NCBI GenBank assembly: GCA_947476825.1
Contig: CANJRV010000020.1
Coordinates: 1 to 39,648 of the forward strand
Reading direction: 5' to 3'
Origin: Bacteroidota bacterium
GTDB lineage: Bacteria > Bacteroidota > Bacteroidia > Chitinophagales > Chitinophagaceae
Length of the DNA stretch: 39,648 nucleotides
Notes under the pieces: generated by a model
Databases searched by the model: none
Told to the model about the DNA's origin: nothing
The model's input: the letters and a program-made list of their open reading frames with translations, nothing else
Translations under genes and position numbers: made by a program
In this document: piece after piece, positions 7,589-15,547 of the stretch
Layout: the number at the start of each line of letters is the position of its first letter
How positions within the stretch are numbered: position 1 is the stretch's first letter

Positions 7589-8599
7589 ATGCAAAAAAGG
7601 CATACTCTAATTTTATTTTATTTTATATTTTGTTCCTGCGGATATTTCTCGTCCTCTACAAATAGCCATGGTAGCAGTAATGTAGATAAATTTCCGGAAC
7701 TCGCCTCTGTAAATAGTCAAATTGAAAAATCGCCTAAAAATGCAGCCTTGCTGTATCAAAGGGGAATGATTTTATCCAAATTGAAACAAGATTCTTTGGC
7801 TATTTTGGATTTTCAGAATGCCATTAAAATAGATAGCAATAAGGCAGATTATTATAGCGCCATTGGTAATATTTTATTTGAACATAAAGACATTGCAGGT
7901 AGTGCAATATGGCTGGCAAAGGCAGTGGCTCTCAATCCTTCGGATGAAACGGCGCATTTGAAAATGGCGAAATTGTTTTTATATACTGGCGAATACCCAA
8001 AAGCATTTACTGAAATTAATACGGTATTGCGAGGGAATGTCTATAATCCTGAAGCTTATTTTTTAAAAGGGATGTGCTATAAAAATATGAAGGATTCTAA
8101 TAAGGCAATTTCAAGTTTTCAAACCGCTGTGCAAACAGATCCTAAGTATGCAGATGCTTATATGCAATTGGCTTTAATTTATCAAGCCAAGAAGGATCCT
8201 GTGTCGTTACGATATTTTGAAAATGCCTATCAAGCCGATACAAGCAATTTAGAATCTTTGTATGGGGAAGCCATGTATTGGCAAGAGCAGGAGAAGTTTG
8301 CGGAAGCGAAAAAAGTCTTTACAAGAATTGTGTATATCGATCGACAATACCCAAAAGCATTTTTTAATATGGGCTGGATGCTGTTGCAAGAAGATAGTAC
8401 CGAAAAAGCGATTCGTCAATTTGATATTGCTATTCAAGTAAAACCAGATTACGCAGAAGCCTATTATAATCGTGGATTGTGTTACGAAATCAGAAATGAT
8501 CGAACGCAAGCCATCGCGGATTATAAACAAGCATTAATTTTTTTACCTGACTTTGCTTTGTGTAAGACGGCTTTGGGGAGAGTAGAAAGTGGTAAGTAA
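7589..8599 (+). CDS. TPR-repeat protein, probably exported (lipoprotein-like N-terminus)
   Basis: A 336-residue protein. The first 18 residues are hydrophobic and end in FCSCG, a weak lipobox with Cys15 or Cys17 as possible lipidation site. From about residue 45 to the end there are roughly eight TPR units, recognisable by patterns such as ALLYQRGMILSKLKQDSLAI, AEAYYNRGLCYEIRNDRTQA and closing aspartate/proline turns. No enzymatic domain is attached, so it is probably a scaffold for protein contacts at the envelope. Its stop codon is embedded in a run of GTAAAAA repeats that continues into the next intergenic region, so the extreme C-terminus may have been set by that repeat. Confidence 0.75.
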   Translation: MQKRHTLILFYFIFCSCGYFSSSTNSHGSSNVDKFPELASVNSQIEKSPKNAALLYQRGMILSKLKQDSLAILDFQNAIKIDSNKADYYSAIGNILFEHKDIAGSAIWLAKAVALNPSDETAHLKMAKLFLYTGEYPKAFTEINTVLRGNVYNPEAYFLKGMCYKNMKDSNKAISSFQTAVQTDPKYADAYMQLALIYQAKKDPVSLRYFENAYQADTSNLESLYGEAMYWQEQEKFAEAKKVFTRIVYIDRQYPKAFFNMGWMLLQEDSTEKAIRQFDIAIQVKPDYAEAYYNRGLCYEIRNDRTQAIADYKQALIFLPDFALCKTALGRVESGK

Positions 8600-8860
8600 A
8601 AAGTAAAAAGTAAAAAGTCGTAAGTCGTAAGTCGTAAGTCGTAACATAAGTAAAAACCTAAATAGTAAAATTAAAATATCCAACTATAAATTTCCAAATA
8701 ATAAAAAGCCAATTACAAGTCTTGTATTTTCAAATTTTCAAATCAACAAATTTTCAAATCAACAAATTCCTAACTTAATAAATTGTAAATGTTAAAAGAT
8801 AAATGTTCATCACGTGTTACTTTCGACTTTTTACTTTCTACTAACTACTCAATACTAACA
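8594..8860 (+). repeat. Simple-repeat block between TPR gene and rpe
   Basis: Positions 8594-8645 hold about three AAGTAAAA-type units, then four units of GTCGTAA. AT-rich words built on CAAATTTTC follow (about 8728-8770). The block ends at 8817-8850 with TTACTTTCGACTTTTTACTT, the inverted complement of the opening repeat. The ends therefore form imperfect inverted repeats around about 170 bases. Similar material follows pdhB and fabD. Confidence 0.6.
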
Positions 8861-8862
8861 AC

Positions 8863-9510
8863 ATGGCACTCATAGCTCCTTCCATTCTTTCTGCTAATTT
8901 TTTAAAATTAAGCAACGACATCCACATGATAAATGAATCACAAGCAGATTGGTTTCATCTGGATGTGATGGATGGTCGTTTTGTACCAAATATTAGTTTC
9001 GGTTTTCCTGTTATTGCTGCGATTAAAAAAGAAGCGCGCAAGACATTAGATGTGCATTTAATGATTGAAGAGCCAGGTAAATATGCCGAAGAATTTAGAA
9101 ATGCTGGTGCAGATATATTAAGTGTACACATTGAAGCTTGTCCTCATTTGCATCGAAATTTGCAACAAATAAAAAGTCTGGGTATGCAAGCAGGCGTTGC
9201 GATAAACCCACATACGCCAGTTCAACACATGTTTGATGTATTACACGACATTGATGTGGTTTGTATGATGAGTGTAAATCCTGGTTTCGGGGGACAAAAA
9301 TTCATTGCACACACCATTGAAAAAATAAAAACCTTGAAAGCAGAAATAGTGCGTAGAGGTTTGTCTACATTAATCGAAATTGATGGCGGCGTAACATTAG
9401 AAAATGCCTCCTCTATAATTGCTGCAGGTGCTGATGTTTTAGTTGCTGGCAATACCGTATTCTCTACCTCCGATCCAAGCGATACAATTGCGAAATTGAA
9501 AGCAATGTAA
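8863..9510 (+). CDS. rpe: Ribulose-phosphate 3-epimerase
   Basis: A complete 215-residue TIM-barrel enzyme interconverting D-ribulose 5-phosphate and D-xylulose 5-phosphate in the pentose phosphate pathway. Signature segments are WFHLDVMDGRFVPNISFG (30-47; metal ligands His32, Asp34), DVHLMIEEP (63-71; His65), MSVNPGFGGQ (136-145; phosphate loop) and EIDGGV (172-177; Asp174). The ATG start gives the expected N-terminus MALIAPSILSANF. It is not in an evident operon; a repeat block precedes it and a repeat-containing gap follows. Confidence 0.96.
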   Translation: MALIAPSILSANFLKLSNDIHMINESQADWFHLDVMDGRFVPNISFGFPVIAAIKKEARKTLDVHLMIEEPGKYAEEFRNAGADILSVHIEACPHLHRNLQQIKSLGMQAGVAINPHTPVQHMFDVLHDIDVVCMMSVNPGFGGQKFIAHTIEKIKTLKAEIVRRGLSTLIEIDGGVTLENASSIIAAGADVLVAGNTVFSTSDPSDTIAKLKAM

Positions 9511-9558
9511 TGAAATGAGATACGAGTGATATTCCTGTTCTATATGATGGAAGGACTG

Positions 9559-9599
9559 AATCATAGGAATCATTTAATCAAAAAAATCATAGTTCAGAC
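9559..9599 (+). repeat. Dispersed repeat: AATCAT words ending in TTCAGAC
   Basis: 41 bases nearly identical to 39519-39560: AATCAT, AATCAT, AATC, then AAAAAATCATAGTTCAGAC. They lie between rpe and the M16 peptidase gene. No GTCTGAA partner arm follows here; a REP-like palindrome follows instead. Confidence 0.6.
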
Positions 9600-9618
9600 A
9601 ATATGCTTGCATAGGACA

Positions 9619-9633
9619 CGGGTTGCAAACCCG
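9619..9633. repeat. REP-like palindrome
   Basis: CGGGTT-GCA-AACCCG forms a GC-rich hairpin in otherwise AT-rich DNA, followed by GCGCCAGCCAAGGCCAGCC. It lies between the convergent rpe and M16 peptidase genes. No T tract follows, so it is not a classical terminator. Confidence 0.45.
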
Positions 9634-9786
9634 CGCCAGCCAAGGCCAGCCAACATGTTCAGAACATACAAGCACATGTATCGCAAAGCTATATTACTTC
9701 ATTTCTGGAACTAGACCTATTTTATAGGAGTTGGTTTCAGTAAAGTGATTTATGTATTAGAGTTTTGTTATGAATTACCATTCCCT

Positions 9787-12621
9787 CTAATTCACCCTAT
9801 TCCCGTCCGCATCCAATTCCACTACATTATAACCCATCTTTTTCAAACCTGGCATTATTTTGTCTTTGTCACCAGCAAGTACAATATTCATTTTGTTGAT
9901 GTCTATCCATTTTTTAGCCAGAGCATTTATTTCAGCTTCTGTCATGTCTTTCAAAATTTTATTTTGTTCGTCTACAAAATTTGCTTTTAAATTATGCTGT
10001 AAAATATTACCTAAGAAATCGGCCTTCTGAAATCCTGTTTCGTATTTACGCGCATCGCTTTGCCCAATGGCACTCTTTAAAAATACCAATTCATCCTTCG
10101 CAATACCAGTCGCATTATACTTTTTAGCTTCCTTTACTACTTCCATCAAAGCACTATCAGTAGCTGGTGATTTAATGCCAGAAGAGAATCCAAAGGAACC
10201 TGTATAATCATTACCATTGAATCCAGAACGTGCACCATAAGTCCAGCCTTTGTCTTCACGCAAATTCAAATTAACGCGACTATTAAACGCACCACCAAAT
10301 GGATAATTCATTAATCCAACTCTATAATATTCGCCTGTTGCATCGTATTTTAAATCGGTTACATAACCAATTCTAAATTCTGTTTGTGCAGCTTTCGGAA
10401 TATTCACAATGTATATCGTATTCGCTTCTGCACCGCTTTTGGCTGCTACTAATTTAGGCAATGCCACTGCTTGATTTGGTAATTTTTTCAATCGATTCAT
10501 AATCTCTTTGGTATCAGCATCCGTGATATCGCCAACCACAACGATACGCATATCTTGACGACTCATATAATTTTTAGAATAGTTTTCGATGTCTGCTAAT
10601 TGTATCGCTTTTACGGTTGCTTCTGTACCATTACTTGGTAAGCCCAATAAACAATCGGAGCCGTAATTGATTTTTGCATTCGCAATATTAGCTACATTGA
10701 CAGCACGAGTTCGTGCATTTTTAATTCCTTCTATCGTTTGGTTTTTAATTCTTTCAAATGCATCTTCTTTAAAACGAGGTTCTAATAATCTCTCTTCCAA
10801 AATATCCAATGTGGCTAGTAAATTCTTTTTCAAACAACGAACGGTAACCACTGTTTGATCTAAATCAGTTCCGAAAGAAATACTACTTCCTAATTTGTCT
10901 AACATCACGCCCATCTCCTCTGAGCTGTGTTTCTTCGTATCTTCATCCATCATTTTTGCAAATAAGGTTGCTACGCCAGCTTTGGATAAGTCATTTTGTT
11001 CAACCAATCTACCGCCTTGTAAGCCAATAGAAATAACCACTGTAGGTATTTCGTCGTTTACAGTAGAAATCATTTTCATGCCATCTTTTTCTAGTTTTTT
11101 AAAGTTGGGTACTTTAATACTTGGGTTAGCTCCAGCTGCTGGTTGAATACTTCTATCAAACTTATCTGTTGCTTTTGTATATTTTAAATTGTCGTATCCG
11201 TAATCTGGCGCAGTGTATCCATTTTTATATACGGTATAATTGTCTGCTGCGGCTTTCAATGAATCCGTACCTTTGGTCAATACACTCAATATTACCATCG
11301 GTTTGTCTTTCAAATATTTGTTATAAACATCAATTACATCATTTTTGGTAAGGCGATTTAATCTATCCAATTGATTTTTAATATCATTAGGACTTCCTGT
11401 ATACGTTTGCGAAGCAGCCAATTGAGAAACCTTGCCACTCACACTTTCTAAGCCGTACACTAGTCTTGCTTCTTGAGATAATTTGAATTTAATAATATCA
11501 TCATCTGTTACTCTTCTTTCTATAAAATCTTTAATTGCCGCTCTAACTTCTTTCTCCATTTTATCTAAAGAAGTACCAGCTTTAGGCATAATACTAAATT
11601 GAAAGGTGCCTGCTAATTCATCGGTTGAATGCGACGCATTTGCACTTAATGCCTTTTGTGTTTTTACTAATTTTTGATATAAAATAGAGGAGTTATCTCC
11701 GCCTAATATTTCAGCCAAACAATCTAATGCTATTTCATCTTTATCGAATTGCGGAACAGTTGGCAAGGCACAAACCAACATCGGTAATTTGGCATATCCA
11801 TCCACCATGCTTGCATATCTGTCTTCTTGAAAAGTAACCAATGGCAGAACTGTTTTTTCAACATTCGGGCACTTAGGAATAGAGCCAAAATATTTTTCTA
11901 CCAACTGCACTACCTCTTGTACTTTTACATCGCCACCTACAGTTACCACTGCATTATTTGGTCCATACCAACGTAGAAAAAAATGTTTCAAATCTTCCAC
12001 ATTCACTCTGTCTAAATCTTCTACATAACCAATAGTAAGCCAAGAATAAGGATGACCATAAGGATACAAATTTTTAGATAATGTTTCTTGCACCAAGCCA
12101 TAAGGACGGTTGTCGTAATTTTGACCACGTTCATTTTTTACTGTTGCACGTTGCACCTCAAACTTTTTTTGTGTTACTGCATCCATCAAAAATCCCATGC
12201 GATCGGATTCTAGCCAAAGCATTTTTTCTAATTGATTGCTTGGCACAGTTTCAAAATAATTGGTTCTATCTTTATTGGTACTTCCATTCAAGGTACCACC
12301 AGATTCTGTAATGATTTTAAAATGTTGTTCATCTGCAACATGATCACTTCCTTGAAACATCATGTGTTCAAAAAAGTGTGCGAAACCAGATTTGCCAATT
12401 TCTTCACGTGCCGAACCTACATGGTAAGTCACATCGACATGCACTATTGGATCGCTATGGTCTTCATGCACAATTAATGTAAGCCCATTAGGCAATACAT
12501 ATTTTTCATAAGGGATAACAATTTCGTTGCCTGTTTTGGTAACCTTCTCTATTAATTTGGTTTGTGCATAAACACTGAAATGGATAGCTAGAGCCAATAT
12601 GCCGCATGTGATTTTTTTCAT
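9787..12621 (-). CDS. M16-family zinc metallopeptidase, two fused domains, exported
   Basis: A 944-residue insulinase/pitrilysin-family protein. Residues 1-20 are a signal peptide ending in VYAQ. The N-terminal M16 domain holds the inverted zinc motif HFFEH (82-86) and the distal glutamate in VKNERGQ (Glu164), so it should be catalytic. A second M16 domain (about 500-930) has no HxxEH and serves as the inactive half that closes the peptide chamber. It still has the substrate-binding RxxxY-like segment GGAFNSRVNLNLREDKGWTYG. Fused active-plus-inactive pairs of this length are common in Bacteroidota and are periplasmic. The ATG start gives a clean signal peptide. It is divergent from the 12949 gene, with a dispersed repeat between them. 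Confidence 0.92.
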   Translation of the reverse strand: MKKITCGILALAIHFSVYAQTKLIEKVTKTGNEIVIPYEKYVLPNGLTLIVHEDHSDPIVHVDVTYHVGSAREEIGKSGFAHFFEHMMFQGSDHVADEQHFKIITESGGTLNGSTNKDRTNYFETVPSNQLEKMLWLESDRMGFLMDAVTQKKFEVQRATVKNERGQNYDNRPYGLVQETLSKNLYPYGHPYSWLTIGYVEDLDRVNVEDLKHFFLRWYGPNNAVVTVGGDVKVQEVVQLVEKYFGSIPKCPNVEKTVLPLVTFQEDRYASMVDGYAKLPMLVCALPTVPQFDKDEIALDCLAEILGGDNSSILYQKLVKTQKALSANASHSTDELAGTFQFSIMPKAGTSLDKMEKEVRAAIKDFIERRVTDDDIIKFKLSQEARLVYGLESVSGKVSQLAASQTYTGSPNDIKNQLDRLNRLTKNDVIDVYNKYLKDKPMVILSVLTKGTDSLKAAADNYTVYKNGYTAPDYGYDNLKYTKATDKFDRSIQPAAGANPSIKVPNFKKLEKDGMKMISTVNDEIPTVVISIGLQGGRLVEQNDLSKAGVATLFAKMMDEDTKKHSSEEMGVMLDKLGSSISFGTDLDQTVVTVRCLKKNLLATLDILEERLLEPRFKEDAFERIKNQTIEGIKNARTRAVNVANIANAKINYGSDCLLGLPSNGTEATVKAIQLADIENYSKNYMSRQDMRIVVVGDITDADTKEIMNRLKKLPNQAVALPKLVAAKSGAEANTIYIVNIPKAAQTEFRIGYVTDLKYDATGEYYRVGLMNYPFGGAFNSRVNLNLREDKGWTYGARSGFNGNDYTGSFGFSSGIKSPATDSALMEVVKEAKKYNATGIAKDELVFLKSAIGQSDARKYETGFQKADFLGNILQHNLKANFVDEQNKILKDMTEAEINALAKKWIDINKMNIVLAGDKDKIMPGLKKMGYNVVELDADGNRVN

Positions 12622-12948
12622 CTTTTATTTTTTGTGGCACTAAAGTAATATTCTAATTCGATATTCGGAAGGAAGTATAAACCATTCGTCTTGGATAGAT
12701 CATAGAAAAAAATGGGACACTAAAAAGGAACACCTATTTTTTAGGAGACAATGAGGTCGTTTGGTGGATGTATTGCGGCAACTATTGAGTGGAAATCCTT
12801 TTTGCGGCGAAGCAAGCAAAAAGATTGGAACGGAAAGCGTGTGTGCCGCCCAACCTATTCTGAAGATATTTTTAGTATTGCTATTAAAATATGTCCGTCA
12901 TTTTTTTAGCCCATTTTATTTTCATTATTTTACATAAAATAAAATGGC
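12622..12948. other. Divergent intergenic region carrying a hairpin repeat
   Basis: 327 bases between two divergent genes. They contain one copy of the ~82-bp hairpin repeat (12773-12853). A TACTTTAG element upstream of the M16 gene is one base from the -7 consensus. No open reading frame of note is present. Just before 12949 the inverted words CATTTTATTTT and AAAATAAAATG can pair, forming a potential hairpin next to the start codon. Confidence 0.4.
12773..12853 (+). repeat. ~82-bp hairpin repeat, copy A
   Basis: Opens with TTGCGGCAAC and closes with GTGCCGCCCAA, whose GCGGCA/TGCCGC ends pair. The inner hairpin is AATCCTTTTTGC/GCAAAAAGATT around GGCGAAGCAA. It is very close to copies at 15432-15513 and 27087-27169, all in plus orientation. 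It lies between divergent genes. Confidence 0.75.
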
Positions 12949-13623
12949 TTGAAGATCATCATCCACATCATTCGTAAAATAGGAATCGGGATAGTATTAT
13001 TTTTCTCGATTTATTTTTTAACCGCGTTCATACTTTCTCGTATTTCTGTTGCGAAAGAAAAAAATACAAAAGAAGACCTATTTATTTATGTCAAATCGAA
13101 TGGTGTGCATACGGATATTGTGATGCCAGCGCGAAATGAACAAATGGATTGGACTCGCGAAATAAAATTTTCAAACACGCAAACCACAGATACAACTTGG
13201 CGTTATGTGGCGATGGGCTGGGGCGATAAAGGGTTTTATTTGCAAACACCCAAGTGGAAAGATTTGAAATTAAGTGTTGCGTGTAAAGCTGCATTTGCAC
13301 TGAGCACTACTGCTATACATGCTACCTATTATCGAGATTTGACATTGGATAATAAGTGCAAAAAAATAGGAATTAGTAAAGAACAATATGCTCGATTGAT
13401 TCAGTATATGGTTGCTAGCTTTCAACAAGATGAGGCAGGTCATTTTATGGCCATAAAAACGAATGCAAACTACGGTAATACAGATGCTTTTTATGAAGCC
13501 AAAGGTTCTTATAGTTTATTCTATACTTGTAATACTTGGGCAAATAATGCATTGAAATCCTGTGGTCAAACATGTTGTGTTTGGACTATTTTTGATACAG
13601 GCATTTTTTTGAAATACGAATAG
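12949..13623 (+). CDS. TIGR02117/DUF2459-family protein, membrane-anchored
   Basis: A 224-residue protein with one N-terminal membrane helix (about 8-30) and an extracytoplasmic domain. Segments such as IYVKSNGVHTDIVMPA, WRYVAMGWGDKGFYLQTP and SLFYTCNTWANNALKSCG are characteristic of the DUF2459 (TIGR02117) family, of unknown biochemical role. The ordered His in NGVHTDI and Cys in YTCNTW suggest a cysteine-peptidase-like (NlpC/P60-like) site, but that is inference. The start is TTG: an ATG at 12944 meets a stop after one codon, and the next in-frame ATG would remove the helix. Confidence 0.8.
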   Translation: MKIIIHIIRKIGIGIVLFFSIYFLTAFILSRISVAKEKNTKEDLFIYVKSNGVHTDIVMPARNEQMDWTREIKFSNTQTTDTTWRYVAMGWGDKGFYLQTPKWKDLKLSVACKAAFALSTTAIHATYYRDLTLDNKCKKIGISKEQYARLIQYMVASFQQDEAGHFMAIKTNANYGNTDAFYEAKGSYSLFYTCNTWANNALKSCGQTCCVWTIFDTGIFLKYE

Positions 13624-13840
13624 GTTTTTTTGTTTGTTGAACTGGATAAGTATGCCCCATTTTTTCGGTGCCAATCAATGGGTTTAAATACTGAATAAGA
13701 TTTTCTGTTTTTATATTTTGCGAAAAAGCAAAAGCAGAAACGCGAGTCAATAAAATCAGGATAATATTTTTGTAGCAGTCATTTGAATAAGAGGTTACAT
13801 TTATTATAGATGAGAATTATTCTACTACATCAATTTATTA

Positions 13841-14398
13841 TTATCCCTTCTTGACATACTTAGTTAGAATCACAATAGTTTGGTCATTTATTTTTCCTTC
13901 AATTTGTTCATGATTATCCGACACTAATCTTATGCGTTTAACAATGGTGCCTTTGGCAGCAGTAAAACTGGTGCCCTTCACATTCAAGCCTTGGGTCAGA
14001 ACTACAGTATCTCCATTTTCAAGTGTGCTTCCATATGCATCTTTATGCACATCAGATTGCGCGTAAATACTCATTGCCCATTGAATGACATTCTCATCTA
14101 GTTCAACAGAATCGATTACTTGACTTGCCCAATCCTCTTCTTTGCAGAGTTGTAATAATCGATAACTTAATGCTTGCACGCTAGGTTCTGGGCTCCAAAT
14201 ACTGCCTTCTAAACAACGCCAATAATCCCCTTTTTCATTCTTCTCTATTGCACTTAAACAAGTGTCACATAGGGCAACTTGATTTTCAATTTGGTCATCA
14301 TTTTTAGGGCTGACATTATAATCATTGGTGGCAGTTAAACTATTACATAGTTCACATAGACCTTGGTTACGTTCACTCAAATGTTTATTTATGGACAT
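13841..14398 (-). CDS. PhnA-like zinc-ribbon protein
   Basis: A 185-residue protein. The N-terminus has two CxxC pairs (CELC, 15-18; CDTC, 44-47) forming a zinc ribbon. The middle is helical, and the C-terminus (about 123-182) is the conserved PhnA domain (GDTVVLTQGLNVKGTSF and TIVILTKYVKKG). The PhnA/YjdM family was named from the E. coli phn region but is not required for phosphonate use; its biochemical function is unsettled. The gene stands alone and converges with the 12949 gene, with a 217-base gap in which no gene was seen. The start is ATG. Confidence 0.8.
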   Translation of the reverse strand: MSINKHLSERNQGLCELCNSLTATNDYNVSPKNDDQIENQVALCDTCLSAIEKNEKGDYWRCLEGSIWSPEPSVQALSYRLLQLCKEEDWASQVIDSVELDENVIQWAMSIYAQSDVHKDAYGSTLENGDTVVLTQGLNVKGTSFTAAKGTIVKRIRLVSDNHEQIEGKINDQTIVILTKYVKKG

Positions 14399-14661
14399 AG
14401 GATATTTTTAAGATTTTGCGAATGTATATATATTAATTTGGAAATTGGATAGTTGCAAAAAATCAGATTGGTAAGAATATAATGTGTAATTAGTGGATTC
14501 AATCGATTTGATGGAGTTTCTAGTTTTCGCATAACGTATAGGAAAGTGATTACATTTTTGCTTTTACATACCTTATTCAAAATTCTTCAAGTATAGATGT
14601 AGTCTTTCATATTTTGCTATTTGCAATAATTTTATTTTCCTACATTTGGCGGATAATCTGC

Positions 14662-15381
14662 ATGGAAAATTTTAAAAAACTGAGCATAGTCATACCCGCC
14701 TATAATGAAGGGAAAACGATACATCTCATCTTAGATAAGGTGGCTGCGGTGCAACTTATTCATTCCATAGAAAAAGAAGTCATTATTGTGAATGATTGTA
14801 GTAAGGATGATACGGAAGAAGCAATTCAAAGATATATGGCGAATGGTAAGTTGCAAATAACTTATTATAAGCATGAAGTGAATCAAGGCAAAGGTGCTGC
14901 TATTCATACTGGTATAAAAAAAGCAACAGGTGATTTTGTTTTGATACAAGATGCCGATTTGGAATATGATCCAGAAGAGTATAATGACTTATTAAAACCT
15001 GTGATGAAAGGCGGTGCAGACATTGTCTACGGCAGCCGTTTTATTGGTGGCAATCCACATCGGATTTTATTTTTTTGGCATAGCATTGGAAACATTTTTT
15101 TGACGAGACTCAGTAATATGTTTACCAATCTGAATTTGACAGATATGGAAACCTGTTATAAATTATTTCGAAGAGAGATTATACAGAATATCGATTTGGT
15201 TGAAAAGCGTTTTGGCTTTGAACCAGAAGTAACCGCAAAAATTGCTAAACTAAAGAATATAAAAATATTTGAAGTGGGCATTAGTTATTATGGTCGCACG
15301 TATGAAGAAGGTAAAAAAATTGGTTGGAAAGATGGATTCAGAGCCATCTATTGTATACTCAAGTATAATTTATTTTCTTAG
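14662..15381 (+). CDS. Family 2 glycosyltransferase (dolichol-phosphate-mannose synthase-like)
   Basis: A 239-residue soluble GT-A glycosyltransferase starting at the ATG that yields [17 protein letters not shown]. An upstream TTG (14614) would add 16 residues unlike the family. Motifs are [11 protein letters not shown] (10-20), VNDCSKDDT (43-51, nucleotide-sugar binding), [11 protein letters not shown] (74-84), and the metal-binding DADLEYDP (97-104). It is close to DPMS-type enzymes that transfer a sugar from a nucleotide donor to polyprenyl phosphate. No C-terminal membrane segments are present. There is no sugar-pathway neighbour, so donor and acceptor are unknown. Confidence 0.9.
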   Translation: MENFKKLSIVIPAYNEGKTIHLILDKVAAVQLIHSIEKEVIIVNDCSKDDTEEAIQRYMANGKLQITYYKHEVNQGKGAAIHTGIKKATGDFVLIQDADLEYDPEEYNDLLKPVMKGGADIVYGSRFIGGNPHRILFFWHSIGNIFLTRLSNMFTNLNLTDMETCYKLFRREIIQNIDLVEKRFGFEPEVTAKIAKLKNIKIFEVGISYYGRTYEEGKKIGWKDGFRAIYCILKYNLFS

Positions 15382-15431
15382 TTTATTAAGCAAAGAATCT
15401 TAGGGTAAAATAATCTTTCTTTGTGGATGAG

Positions 15432-15513
15432 TTGCGGCAACGATTGTAGTGAAAATCCTTTTTGCTGGCTTTGCAGCAAAAAGATTGTAACGGAAAGCGT
15501 GCCTGCCGCCCAA
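15432..15513 (+). repeat. ~82-bp hairpin repeat, copy B
   Basis: Same outer ends as copies A and C (TTGCGGCAAC ... CTGCCGCCCAA). The hairpin tip is different but still paired: TTTTTGCTG-GCTTTG-CAGCAAAAA. Compensatory change at the tip supports selection or copying of structure. It lies between convergent genes. Confidence 0.75.
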
Positions 15514-15547
15514 ATAATTTTCATTCTATTTTTACTTCGAAATAAAA

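Noticed and set aside
14389-14580. 63-codon minus-strand frame upstream of the PhnA-like gene
   Set aside because: It lies in an AT-rich gap, has no motif, and overlaps the PhnA start by a few bases. It is probably chance.
12773-15513. 82-bp hairpin repeats as integron attC sites
   Set aside because: Copy A ends in GCCCAAC by chance, but paired RYYYAAC/GTTRRRY boxes are absent in the other copies, and there are no cassette genes between them.
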